Assembly (NCBI GenBank): GCA_028710415.1
Contig: JAQTUE010000008.1
Coordinates: 62,001 to 126,000 of the forward strand
Direction: 5' to 3'
Length of the DNA: 64,000 bases
From: Paludibacter sp.
GTDB lineage: Bacteria > Bacteroidota > Bacteroidia > Bacteroidales > Paludibacteraceae
In this document: piece after piece, positions 17,896 to 24,478 of the stretch
Layout of the letters: every line of letters begins with the position of its first letter
How positions within the stretch are numbered: the first letter of the stretch is position 1
Made by a program: the position numbers and the translations under genes
The notes under the pieces: model-generated
The model's input: only the letters and a program-made list of their open reading frames with translations
What the model was told of the DNA's origin: nothing
Database searches by the model: none

Positions 17896-18060
17896 TATTT
17901 TTGCATTCCCCTCCTGTTTTTCCAACTGAAACCGGACTTTCTTGCAAGAAACAGGAACTGGATATATTCAGGACTGATTTACAAGGCTCTAAAGAACCCG
18001 ATGCTTACAGGCATGTTTCACCAATCTCAAACTGTATTTTTAGCTTATAAAAATTCATTG
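17896..18060 (+). ncRNA. Possible small non-coding RNA upstream of prs
   Basis: TATTTTTG at 17896-17903 is a good -7 box but is followed by about 150 bases with no reading frame and notably higher GC than the rest of the gap. Inside, CCTGTTT and AAACAGG can pair, TCTTGCAAGA is self-complementary, and TGC-TTACAG-GCA can form a small hairpin. A second promoter right at prs (18103) makes it unlikely that the first one is merely the prs promoter. No known RNA family was recognised and no clear terminator is seen. Confidence 0.3.
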
Positions 18061-18102
18061 TTATTTTTAAGCCCATCGTGACTATTTTAAAATTATAATC
18101 CG

Positions 18103-18110
18103 TACTTTTG
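18103..18110 (+). promoter_or_regulatory. TAnnTTTG -7 box for prs
   Basis: TACTTTTG ending 35 nt before the prs start codon. Confidence 0.6.
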
Positions 18111-18145
18111 CAGAAAATTCTCCAAAACTAAATTACACTTCAATT

Positions 18146-19090
18146 ATGTCAGTTTCAAGTACACCATTTAAAGTGTTTTCGGGCACAAAGAGTCGTTATC
18201 TTGCCGAAAAAATTTGTCAGAATTTAGAGTGTCCATTAGGTAAAATGAATGTACAGCATTTCTCGGATGGTGAATTTGCAGTATCGTACGAAGAATCAAT
18301 TCGTGGTCAATACATCTATTTAATTCAATCCACTTTTCCGAATTCGGATAACCTGATGGAATTATTATTAATGATTGATGCTGCAAAACGCGCTTCTGCT
18401 TACAAAGTAATTGCTGTAATTCCCTATTTCGGTTGGGCACGTCAGGACAGGAAAGACAAACCCCGCGTATCGATTGGTGCCAAACTGATTGCTGACATGT
18501 TAAGCGTTGCCGGTGTCGACCGTATTATTACCATGGACCTTCATGCCGATCAAATTCAGGGCTTTTTCAATATACCTGTCGATCACCTCTACGCCTCCAC
18601 CATCTTTGTACCCTATATCAAGTCCTTGAAATTAAAGAATCTGGTTATAGCATCACCGGATGTTGGTGGTTCTAAACGTGCCGGTTCTTATTCCAAATAC
18701 CTGGGCGTGCCTATGGTGATTTGTTACAAAACACGTGAACGGGCGAATGTAATTGGCGAAATGACCATTATCGGTGAAGTATACGGCAAAGATGTTATCA
18801 TTACCGATGACATGGTGGATACTGCAGGGACATTGTGTAAAGCTGCCGAACTGATGACTGCCAAAGGTGCCCGTAGCGTACGTGCTATTGTTTCCCATGG
18901 TGTTATGTCGGGTGTTGCTTCCGAAAGGATCAACGAATCAGCCTTAACTGAAATCGCTTTTACCGATTCCATTCCTTACGAACTCAGCAAATGTCCAAAG
19001 GTACGGGTACTCTCCATTGCCGAAATGTTTGCCGATACCATTTACCGGGTTCAGGAACATAAATCTATCAGTGAACAATATCTTCTTTAG
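18146..19090 (+). CDS. prs: Ribose-phosphate pyrophosphokinase (PRPP synthetase)
   Basis: 314 residues, the normal length. The enzyme makes PRPP from ribose 5-phosphate and ATP for purine, pyrimidine, histidine, tryptophan and NAD synthesis. Visible signatures are FSGTKSRYLAEKI and SDGEF at the N-terminus, the ATP loop YFGWARQDRK (about 94-103), the DLHADQIQGFF block (about 130-140) and the PRPP loop TDDMVDTAGTL (about 221-231). It has its own promoter and a strong terminator, with a repetitive C-poor tail in between. Confidence 0.97.
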   Translation: MSVSSTPFKVFSGTKSRYLAEKICQNLECPLGKMNVQHFSDGEFAVSYEESIRGQYIYLIQSTFPNSDNLMELLLMIDAAKRASAYKVIAVIPYFGWARQDRKDKPRVSIGAKLIADMLSVAGVDRIITMDLHADQIQGFFNIPVDHLYASTIFVPYIKSLKLKNLVIASPDVGGSKRAGSYSKYLGVPMVICYKTRERANVIGEMTIIGEVYGKDVIITDDMVDTAGTLCKAAELMTAKGARSVRAIVSHGVMSGVASERINESALTEIAFTDSIPYELSKCPKVRVLSIAEMFADTIYRVQEHKSISEQYLL

Positions 19091-19165
19091 TAGGTAGATA
19101 CTAGTAGGTAGTAAGTAGTAGGTAGTAGGTAGTAAATACAAGAAGTAAGTAGAAAGAAAGTAAAT
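19085..19165 (+). repeat. Microsatellite-like tail after prs (GTAGTAGGTAGTA words)
   Basis: Directly after the prs stop the sequence consists of overlapping copies of GTAGTAG/GTAGGTAGTA, then AAGTAAGTAGAAAG. It is nearly devoid of C on the gene strand and has no coding capacity. Confidence 0.7.
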
Positions 19166-19179
19166 ATATCTAACTATAT

Positions 19180-19215
19180 AAAAAGCTCCCGGGTCATACG
19201 ATCCGGGAGCTTTTT
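19180..19215 (+). terminator. Rho-independent terminator of prs
   Basis: AAAAAGCTCCCGG (19180-19192) pairs with CCGGGAGCTTTTT (19203-19215); GC-rich stem followed by a T run. Confidence 0.9.
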
Positions 19216-19310
19216 GAATAACCCCCAACCCCTAAAGGGGAGTAAGAGTTATGTATCATAAGTTTTATTCTCTTCTAATTATTATGTAATATAAAGGTGT
19301 AAGGGTTAGT

Positions 19311-19439
19311 TGGTTTCTCATTTCTACTTTCTACCTTCTACTTTCTCATTCCTCATTTCTCATTCCTCATTCCTCATTTCTCATTTCTCATTTCTCATTT
19401 CTCATTCCTTGCCTCTTGCCTCTTACTCCTTGCCTCTTT
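19311..19439 (-). repeat. Heptamer microsatellite tail after the DEAD-box helicase gene
   Basis: On the plus strand this is a run of TCTCATT / CCTCATT heptamers (about a dozen between 19350 and 19410), flanked by TTCTACTTTCTACC and TTGCCTCTTGCCTC words. On the minus strand, the sense of the neighbouring gene, it is a purine-rich, C-poor tail starting right at the stop codon of the helicase. Confidence 0.8.
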
Positions 19440-20765
19440 CTACTCCGCCCAGTCTATCTTCGTCTTCATATTCTTGATTTTCTCATTCTGAATCAACGCT
19501 AAGACATCTTTTACCCGGTTTGCTTTCACCGCCACATACGAAAAGTAATCCTTTACTTCCACCATGCCTAGCTCTTCCTTGGCTACCAGTCCTTTTTTGA
19601 ACATAAAGCCAACCACATCCATCTTGCTGAGTTTATCTTTCTTTCCTTTCCCAATATAGATCGTCGACCATTCTGGTTTTGGAGCTGCCGAAGTTAGTAT
19701 TGGCAAGGGGAATGATGCCGGTACAGGTGTGATAAACGTTGGCAGGTTTTCATTGGCACCCAGCAGTACAAAGGCAGACCCTTCCGCTTCCATGCGGGCA
19801 GTACGGCCATTGCGGTGTACAAACTCATCCGCCCGGACAGGAGCATCAAAGTGAATAATATTTCGTATTTCCGGAATATCCAATCCACGGGATGCCAGGT
19901 CGGTTGAAATAAAAGCTATGCAACTGCCATTCCTGAATTTCGATAACGCCCGTTCACGTTCGGGTTGTTCCAGTTTGCCGTGAAAGAATTCGTTTGCCAG
20001 ACGGCGGTCGGATAAGTAAGCATTCACTTTCTCCACCGTATCCCGTTGGTTGCAAAAGATCAGCGAAGAATCTTTGCCCAGGTAACACAACAGTTTATAC
20101 AGCAAATCCATCTTATCGTTGTTTTCGCCTTTCACTGTAAATATTTTCAATCCTTTCAGCACATTATCCTTTTCAGAATAATCAAGCTTGATGGGATTTT
20201 TTATGCCTGTAAATTCAGGGATTTCAACAGCATCGGTTGCTGATGTCAGGAAGCGCTTGTCCAGGGAAGGAATAAGCGAGATAATGGTTTCCATTTGAAC
20301 CGTAAATCCCATCTCCAATGATTTGTCAAATTCATCGAGTACCAATACTTTGATGGCATCAGTTTCGAAGTTATTTCGTTCGATATGATCCTGCAACCGT
20401 CCGGGAGTCCCGATAAGCAAAGCCGGTGGCACAGCCAGGTCGCGCTTTTCACCATTCGATGGACGTCCGCCGAAGCAGGTATTTACCTTGAATCCGGTAC
20501 CCATGCTACGCCACACCTGCTCAATTTGCTGGGCCAGTTCGCGCGAAGGTGCCAGTACCAGTGCCTGTACTTTCTGGATGTCAGGATTCAGGCTCATCAA
20601 CACAGGTAGCAGGTACGCCAGTGTTTTTCCGGAGCCGGTAGGTGATAACAGGATGATGTCTCTTTCTTTTTCGTTTGCTTCAAGAGTCGCCAATTGCATG
20701 GCATTAAGCAAATCGATACCCATGCTTCTCAGCGTGTTATCAATTGTGGTGGAATTATTTTGCAT
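19440..20765 (-). CDS. DEAD-box ATP-dependent RNA helicase with DbpA-type RNA-binding domain
   Basis: 441 residues from the ATG at 20765; a TTG six codons upstream also opens the frame. Motifs in order: SPTGSGKT (about 40), APSRELAQQ (about 85), TPGRL, DEFD in place of DEAD (about 143), TSAT in place of SAT context, RGLDIP, and HRNGRTAR. The last ~70 residues (IYIGKGKKDKLSKMDVVGFM, then VEVKDYFSYVAV) are a DbpA/CsdA-type RNA-binding domain, which in DbpA targets 23S rRNA. The likely role is ribosome assembly or RNA remodelling. The DEFD variant keeps both acidic residues of motif II and is common in this subfamily. Confidence 0.93.
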   Translation of the reverse strand: MQNNSTTIDNTLRSMGIDLLNAMQLATLEANEKERDIILLSPTGSGKTLAYLLPVLMSLNPDIQKVQALVLAPSRELAQQIEQVWRSMGTGFKVNTCFGGRPSNGEKRDLAVPPALLIGTPGRLQDHIERNNFETDAIKVLVLDEFDKSLEMGFTVQMETIISLIPSLDKRFLTSATDAVEIPEFTGIKNPIKLDYSEKDNVLKGLKIFTVKGENNDKMDLLYKLLCYLGKDSSLIFCNQRDTVEKVNAYLSDRRLANEFFHGKLEQPERERALSKFRNGSCIAFISTDLASRGLDIPEIRNIIHFDAPVRADEFVHRNGRTARMEAEGSAFVLLGANENLPTFITPVPASFPLPILTSAAPKPEWSTIYIGKGKKDKLSKMDVVGFMFKKGLVAKEELGMVEVKDYFSYVAVKANRVKDVLALIQNEKIKNMKTKIDWAE

Positions 20766-20888
20766 GGCACAAAGATACGACAAAGTAATGGACTACGAAC
20801 ATGTTCCCTGATACAAACCTGACGGGGTGACTTTTGCGCCTGTATCAGCTGCAATCAGTCACCCCGTCGGTAAATATATAAAAAAGAA

Positions 20889-20993
20889 TTAATCTCTTTT
20901 AGCTTTCTTTTCTCTCTTCATTTCCTTCTTTTCCTTTGCAGTCTTCAGAGGGTCTTTCTTCACGTTTTTCTTTGCATTTTCTGTTTTTGCCAT
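20889..20993 (-). CDS. Small highly basic protein, function unknown
   Basis: A 34-codon frame starting MAKTENAKKNVKKDPLKTAK and ending KREKKAKRD. More than a third of its residues are Lys or Arg, without hydrophobic stretches, so it is probably disordered and nucleic-acid associated. It lies upstream of the helicase gene on the same strand, separated by about 120 nt that include the GGGTGACT words at 20823-20870. Frame quality and lysine bias support it as real, but it is too short for firm assignment. Confidence 0.5.
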   Translation of the reverse strand: MAKTENAKKNVKKDPLKTAKEKKEMKREKKAKRD

Positions 20994-21423
20994 GATGTTT
21001 TATTTTTAAAGGATTGTTTTTCTGTTTCAGTGACTTCCATTGCAATTCAGATGTAAAAATACGGTTTTTATTTTATACTGCCATGTACCATACGATAAAC
21101 AGTGAATAAAACGAATTAAAAGTAGAAAAGAATGTTGATTTATTCCCGGACAGGTATGATTTTCAAACTTTGTTTCAAAAAGCCCTTGAATCATCCATTC
21201 AACCGGAATCTGTAAATGCGGCAAGAAAACTGAATTTGCCAAAATGATAAAACTATCGACAGTTCCTTTTCTTTTTCATTTCCATCGTGTCATCAGTTCC
21301 TTTTTTGACTAAATGCTGTAAAGATGGATCCTTAAAGCCTTTTGAGCAGCTTTCTGACGGGCTTTGCACACACTTTTTTGAAAATACAATTGCTTTAAAA
21401 CTGTTTTAAATTTGTTTTTAGTA

Positions 21424-21532
21424 TAGAGGGGGTTTCGAGGGTGTATCGAGGGGGTTTCGAGGGGGTTTCAAGGGTCAGGGCCCTCGGAACCCCCAGGCAA
21501 CCCCCAGCCAACCCCCAGCCAACCCCCTCGGA
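21424..21532. repeat. Inverted pair of 11-bp periodic arrays (GAGGGGGTTTC / AACCCCCAGCC)
   Basis: Left half: three to four copies of GAGGGGGTTTC-like units. Right half: AACCCCCAGGC, then AACCCCCAGCC twice, then AACCCCCTCGG. The halves meet at AGGGCCCT and are largely complementary, so either strand could fold into a long imperfect hairpin; the G-rich half could also form G-quadruplexes. An 11-nt period excludes a simple coding repeat. Confidence 0.85.
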
Positions 21533-21987
21533 AGTGCGACCAAGTTAAGACCGGATAAAGACCAAAAACAAACGATATATAGAGGCAATTTCAAGCAGTT
21601 TTCGTTCAAACCGGAAATTTAGCAAAAGTTTACTGAATGCCGAACAGATGGCTGGAATGAGTGGTTTTGGGAGATTCAGGAATTCAGAAGTTTTTTTCAG
21701 TATAAACAGGCTGACAACGTTTCCAGATCTGTATTCTAATCGGAAAGTTGTGCAAAAAATCAGGTTATAATTTTGATTTCTATAACCTTGACATTCGCTT
21801 TATATGAATAAACCGGAGAGGAAAAGCACCATGTAAATTTAGCACTTCCCTGTTATTTTTCAAATAAACTGTTGAGTAAGCGTTTAAAAAAATCACTGAT
21901 TATTCAGAGTACCCAACAAATCAATCCCTGGAATTGTTACAATACATGAAATTAGAACTTATCCTGATGTTCAATCTGAATAATAAT

Positions 21988-21995
21988 TTATCTTT
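21988..21995 (+). promoter_or_regulatory. TAnnTTTG -7 box of toxin-antitoxin pair
   Basis: TATCTTTG, 24 nt before the antitoxin ATG at 22020. Confidence 0.55.
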
Positions 21996-22019
21996 GCATT
22001 GTTTTTTAAAAGGATCAGT

Positions 22020-22226
22020 ATGATACACACAGTTAGAATAGACGATACTACCCCAAGCGGAAAAAAAATACTGATTGAATTGCATCGTATTCGTGAAGGA
22101 GTTGAATTTGAGAATCCTGCTATCTCAGGAATTGTACCTGAAGGGTATGTTCCAATAGATGAATTTTTTGATAATGTTGAACGAAGAATAACGAAACATT
22201 ACGAAGAAAATGATTTACTTAAATAG
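22020..22226 (+). CDS. Putative type II antitoxin
   Basis: 68 residues from the ATG at 22020 (an in-frame start at 21999 lies downstream of the promoter box but is less likely). The sequence begins MIHTVRIDDTTPSGKKILIE and is acidic, with the C-terminal half DEFFDNVERRITKHYEENDL resembling the toxin-wrapping helix of small antitoxins. It overlaps the next gene by 17 nt, the usual antitoxin-toxin arrangement. The family is not recognised with certainty; the assignment rests on size, order, overlap and the ParE-like partner. Confidence 0.65.
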   Translation: MIHTVRIDDTTPSGKKILIELHRIREGVEFENPAISGIVPEGYVPIDEFFDNVERRITKHYEENDLLK

Positions 22227-22530
22227 TAGAGCAGAAGATGATTTAGTTTCAATTTTAATAGGACTTTTGACATGGGAAAAACACTTTATTGAGTTAGAAC
22301 ATGCAAAATCATACATACATGATATTCGTATGGAATGCTATTCATTAGGCACTAAAAAACATCATTTCAATACGACATTTAGTACTCATAAAAAATTTGG
22401 TTCAAAAGTGCACACCTACAACCGCACTAAACAAACGCAGTGGTACATTATTTATGATATTGACCGGTATGGAAATATATTTATAAATCATATTACTTCA
22501 AATCATACTACTATAACCGGAACATATTAA
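22210..22530 (+). CDS. Putative RelE/ParE-family toxin
   Basis: 106 residues. The pattern of N-terminal helices (AEDDLVSILIGLLTWEKHF, then HAKSYIHDIRMECYSLG) followed by beta strands with YIIYDIDRYGNIFINHI fits the RelE/ParE toxin fold. It starts within the last codons of the upstream antitoxin, so translation is coupled. Such toxins cleave mRNA at the ribosome or inhibit gyrase; which applies here cannot be told. This is the only intact toxin-antitoxin pair in a stretch that also holds several broken ones. Confidence 0.65.
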   Translation: MIYLNSRAEDDLVSILIGLLTWEKHFIELEHAKSYIHDIRMECYSLGTKKHHFNTTFSTHKKFGSKVHTYNRTKQTQWYIIYDIDRYGNIFINHITSNHTTITGTY

Positions 22531-22790
22531 GTTTCGGTTATTTCTTTGTGGGTATTTTCAGTACAATTTCAATTCTCCAGCAAATGAAGATGTAAATAAA
22601 CCGAGAGGGATTTGGATTATGACAGCCAACAGAAGCGTTAAATAATCTATTTCAATTAAAAATAACTATGTTGGATTTTGATAATAACCAATAAATTATT
22701 TATTTTGTAAATATCTCATTTCCTGACAGTATACATCACAATCGTATACTATGACTGAAGAAGAAAAAAAACGAAAAATTGAAATATGAA

Positions 22791-23042
22791 ATGGAAAAGC
22801 CATCGAAATACTTGCCAACGCCTGAAATGCAGGTTGAATTTGAGCAATATAAGAATTTAAAAACTGAAGCAGAACGCATCAATTTTCAAGAAAACAGGGC
22901 AAAAAGACTGGAGAATCTATCGAATGAAGAGCGAACTGAGTATGCAAGTGCCTCTTTAGCCGGTCTTCATGCTACCGTGCAGGCTGCTGAGGAAATCATA
23001 CTGGCCACTAAACTGGGCGAATTTGAATTAAATAAAATTTAA
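22791..23042 (+). CDS. Hypothetical protein, possibly frameshifted at its 5' end
   Basis: From the ATG at 22791 the frame gives 83 residues, mostly charged and helical (MEKPSKYLPTPEMQVEFEQY, later TVQAAEEIILATKLGEFEL). No family is recognised. Forty bases upstream an ATG at 22751 opens a second frame, MTEEEKKRK..., that stops after 12 codons. One extra A in the A8 run at 22764-22771 would fuse it to this frame as MTEEEKKNEKLKYEMEKP. The gene is thus either broken by a one-base deletion, switched by slippage, or starts internally. The pair of broken HigB/HigA genes follows. Confidence 0.45.
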   Translation: MEKPSKYLPTPEMQVEFEQYKNLKTEAERINFQENRAKRLENLSNEERTEYASASLAGLHATVQAAEEIILATKLGEFELNKI

Positions 23043-23098
23043 AGAATCTGAAGAGTTTGAAAAGTTTGAAAGGTTTGAAGAGTTCAGTGCTCCATGTT
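23043..23098 (+). repeat. C-poor tail (GAAGAGTTTGAAAAGTTTGAAAGG words)
   Basis: Starts at the base after a stop codon and repeats GAGTTTGAAAG / AAGTTTGAAAG units. The same word family occurs after the DUF4290 gene at 49156-49200. Confidence 0.6.
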
Positions 23099-23123
23099 CC
23101 GTGTTCTTCATTTACAGTAATTC

Positions 23124-23207
23124 ATGAATGGGTTACTTAAGAAATCAACGGCAGATTACGAAAGACAAATCCAGATGGCCTTAAAAATAATGGAGGAATT
23201 TTTATGA
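23124..23207 (+). pseudogene. C-terminal remnant of a HigB-like toxin
   Basis: A 27-codon frame ending NGLLKKSTADYERQIQMALK, then IMEEFL, resembles the last helix of HigB/phage Gp49-type toxins (a GxxKK...E-I-x-A-x-x-x-x-x-Y pattern). Its TGA overlaps the ATG of the following HTH gene as ATGA, the order and overlap expected for higB-higA. The first two thirds of the toxin are missing. The call is based on pattern and context. Confidence 0.45.
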
Positions 23208-23530
23208 ATACTATAGATAGAAATAAAATAGACCTGAATAAGATAAGAAATTATCCAACGGTAAATGAAGCTCTTGATCTGGAATATGGAAATGTGGGAA
23301 CTGTCTCCAGGGAAAAGTTCACTGCGCAGGCACAAGCTTATTATACTGGTCAACTCATTGAAAATGCGCTCTAAAATGCACACCTGACACAGGATGAACT
23401 TGCCAACCGCATCGGGTCAAACAAATCGTATATTTCGCGCATTGAAAACGGTAAAACAGAACCTAAAGTATCCACTTTTTTTCGGATTGCTGCTGCATTA
23501 GGTTTATCGGTTGATTTAAATCCGTTATAA
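23204..23530 (+). pseudogene. higA: HigA-like XRE-family antitoxin interrupted by a nonsense codon
   Basis: Frame from ATG 23204 to TAA 23528-23530 would encode 108 residues, but a TAA at 23372-23374 interrupts it after 56 codons. Downstream, in the same frame, is a clear helix-turn-helix: LTQDELANRIGSNKSYISRI, then ENGKTEPKVSTFFRIAAALG. The expected codon at the break is probably AAA (Lys), so one A-to-T change would explain it. HigA proteins bind the operon promoter and neutralise HigB. With a truncated toxin upstream the module is dead, although the HTH half could be re-initiated. Confidence 0.75.
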
Positions 23531-23619
23531 ATCAGAATATACCCATCGATAGTTGGTAAATAAGATAGGGTATTTCAGTTTAAACATATTGAATAAAGCA
23601 AAAAATTGAATTATACCAA

Positions 23620-23916
23620 ATGAAAAAAATTGTAGGATTTTGGGATTCAACACCCAACATAAAGAATATCTCCTTTCCTGTAAGGGGAAGGATGCAGGTA
23701 GATCTGAGTGATGGAAGAGTTATTGTTGTTCCTTTATCCGCTTTTCCGAGCATACAGAAATTATCAACACATGAACGTGAAAAATGGTTTCTTATTGGTG
23801 GCGGGCTATCCTTTGATAAAAGCAACGAAGTAATTCATATCGAACAAATCCCGGGCAATTATGCCAATTACAGGCACGAGAAACAACCTGTAGACTCTTT
23901 AGTAGTGAAGTCATAA
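23620..23916 (+). CDS. DUF2442-like small protein
   Basis: 98 residues. The core (RMQVDLSDGRVIVVPLSAFP, then KWFLIGGGLSFDKSNEVIHI) has the strand pattern of DUF2442 proteins: short beta sheet, 'x-L-S-D-G-R-x-I', then a G-x-x-x-x-F segment. DUF2442 genes often sit beside DUF4160-type or toxin-like genes; no such partner is adjacent here, although the surrounding 4 kb is full of toxin-antitoxin debris. Its last ~40 codons and the downstream terminator are duplicated at 26147-26372, beyond a sensor kinase gene. Confidence 0.65.
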   Translation: MKKIVGFWDSTPNIKNISFPVRGRMQVDLSDGRVIVVPLSAFPSIQKLSTHEREKWFLIGGGLSFDKSNEVIHIEQIPGNYANYRHEKQPVDSLVVKS

Positions 23917-23978
23917 TAAAAAACGGGTAATATCTCAGTTCATAGTTTACAATTAAACTTTCACTTATACTTTTAATG

Positions 23979-24010
23979 ACCGTTCTGATAGGATTATCAG
24001 GACGGTTTTT
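23979..24010 (+). terminator. Terminator after the DUF2442-like gene
   Basis: ACCGTTCTGATA (23979-23990) pairs with TATCAGGACGGT (23995-24006), followed by a T run. A diverged second copy follows the duplicated gene fragment at 26335-26372. Confidence 0.8.
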
Positions 24011-24193
24011 CTATTTATAAAATTCTTCCGACTTTATGACAAAAAACGAATTAGAAAACCTGATATCACAATTTGTGACATCAATGATTGAAATCGCATA
24101 ATAACCTTTGCTTTTACAGATGTAGTAATCAACATTTCAGGTATCAATATAAAATAGAAGTTGTTAATTTGCATTATCAATTAATCTCACCAT

Positions 24194-24268
24194 ATGGCAT
24201 GCTTTGCAGGAATAACAATAAAAAAGGATAAGCATGGAAATGCACGGTATACACATATTGTTATATAA
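24194..24268 (+). pseudogene. Truncated antitoxin-like fragment, copy 1
   Basis: Twenty-four codons, MACFAGITIKKDKHGNARYT then HIVI and a stop. The motif G-I-T-I-x-K-D-x-x-G-N-x-R-Y matches the start of a small Bacteroidota antitoxin-like family (GVTxxKDxxGNxxYxxIDLKKYG), but the frame stops early. A related copy lies about 190 bp downstream with a similar upstream sequence, so the unit including its promoter was duplicated. Confidence 0.45.
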
Positions 24269-24355
24269 AACACGAATAAGTTAATATTTTCACGGTTAAT
24301 ATAGCTTTCACACTATCATCATTAGTTAAGGAGTATCAATACAACAAGGAAGTTG

Positions 24356-24363
24356 TATATTTG
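24356..24363 (+). promoter_or_regulatory. TAnnTTTG -7 box upstream of antitoxin remnant 2 and the sensor kinase
   Basis: TATATTTG; the equivalent place in the first copy reads TTAATTTG (24164-24171), a degraded version of the same box. Confidence 0.5.
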
Positions 24364-24381
24364 TATTAACTATTAAACTCA

Positions 24382-24478
24382 AAGGTAAGTCTGACAGGAA
24401 TTACAATAGAAAAAGACAAGCATGGAAATCCGCGGTATGCACGAATTAATTTACGTTCACTCCCGGAATGCAATTAAA
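24382..24478 (+). pseudogene. Antitoxin-like fragment, copy 2 (start codon lost)
   Basis: Reads KVSLTGITIEKDKHGNPRYA, then RINLRSLPECN and a stop. Compared with copy 1 it continues further into the expected INLRKYG region before ending, but has no ATG. Its last bases contain the ATG used by the sensor kinase gene. Confidence 0.45.

Larger units (their letters stand above)
20994..22019. other. Long intergenic region with an 11-bp periodic array
   Basis: About 1 kb without a convincing gene. It contains the G-rich/C-rich periodic array at 21424-21532 (listed separately) and the toxin-antitoxin promoter at its right end. A 71-codon minus-strand frame at 21027-21242 has no recognisable features and was not accepted. 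Confidence 0.5.

Noticed and set aside
21027..21242. 71-codon minus-strand frame in the 1-kb gap
   Set aside because: No motif or promoter, and it lies next to a repeat array; amino-acid make-up looks random.
21424..21532. CRISPR or telomere-like array
   Set aside because: 11-bp units without spacers; too short for CRISPR and no cas genes. Resemblance to telomere repeats is superficial on a chromosome-like segment.
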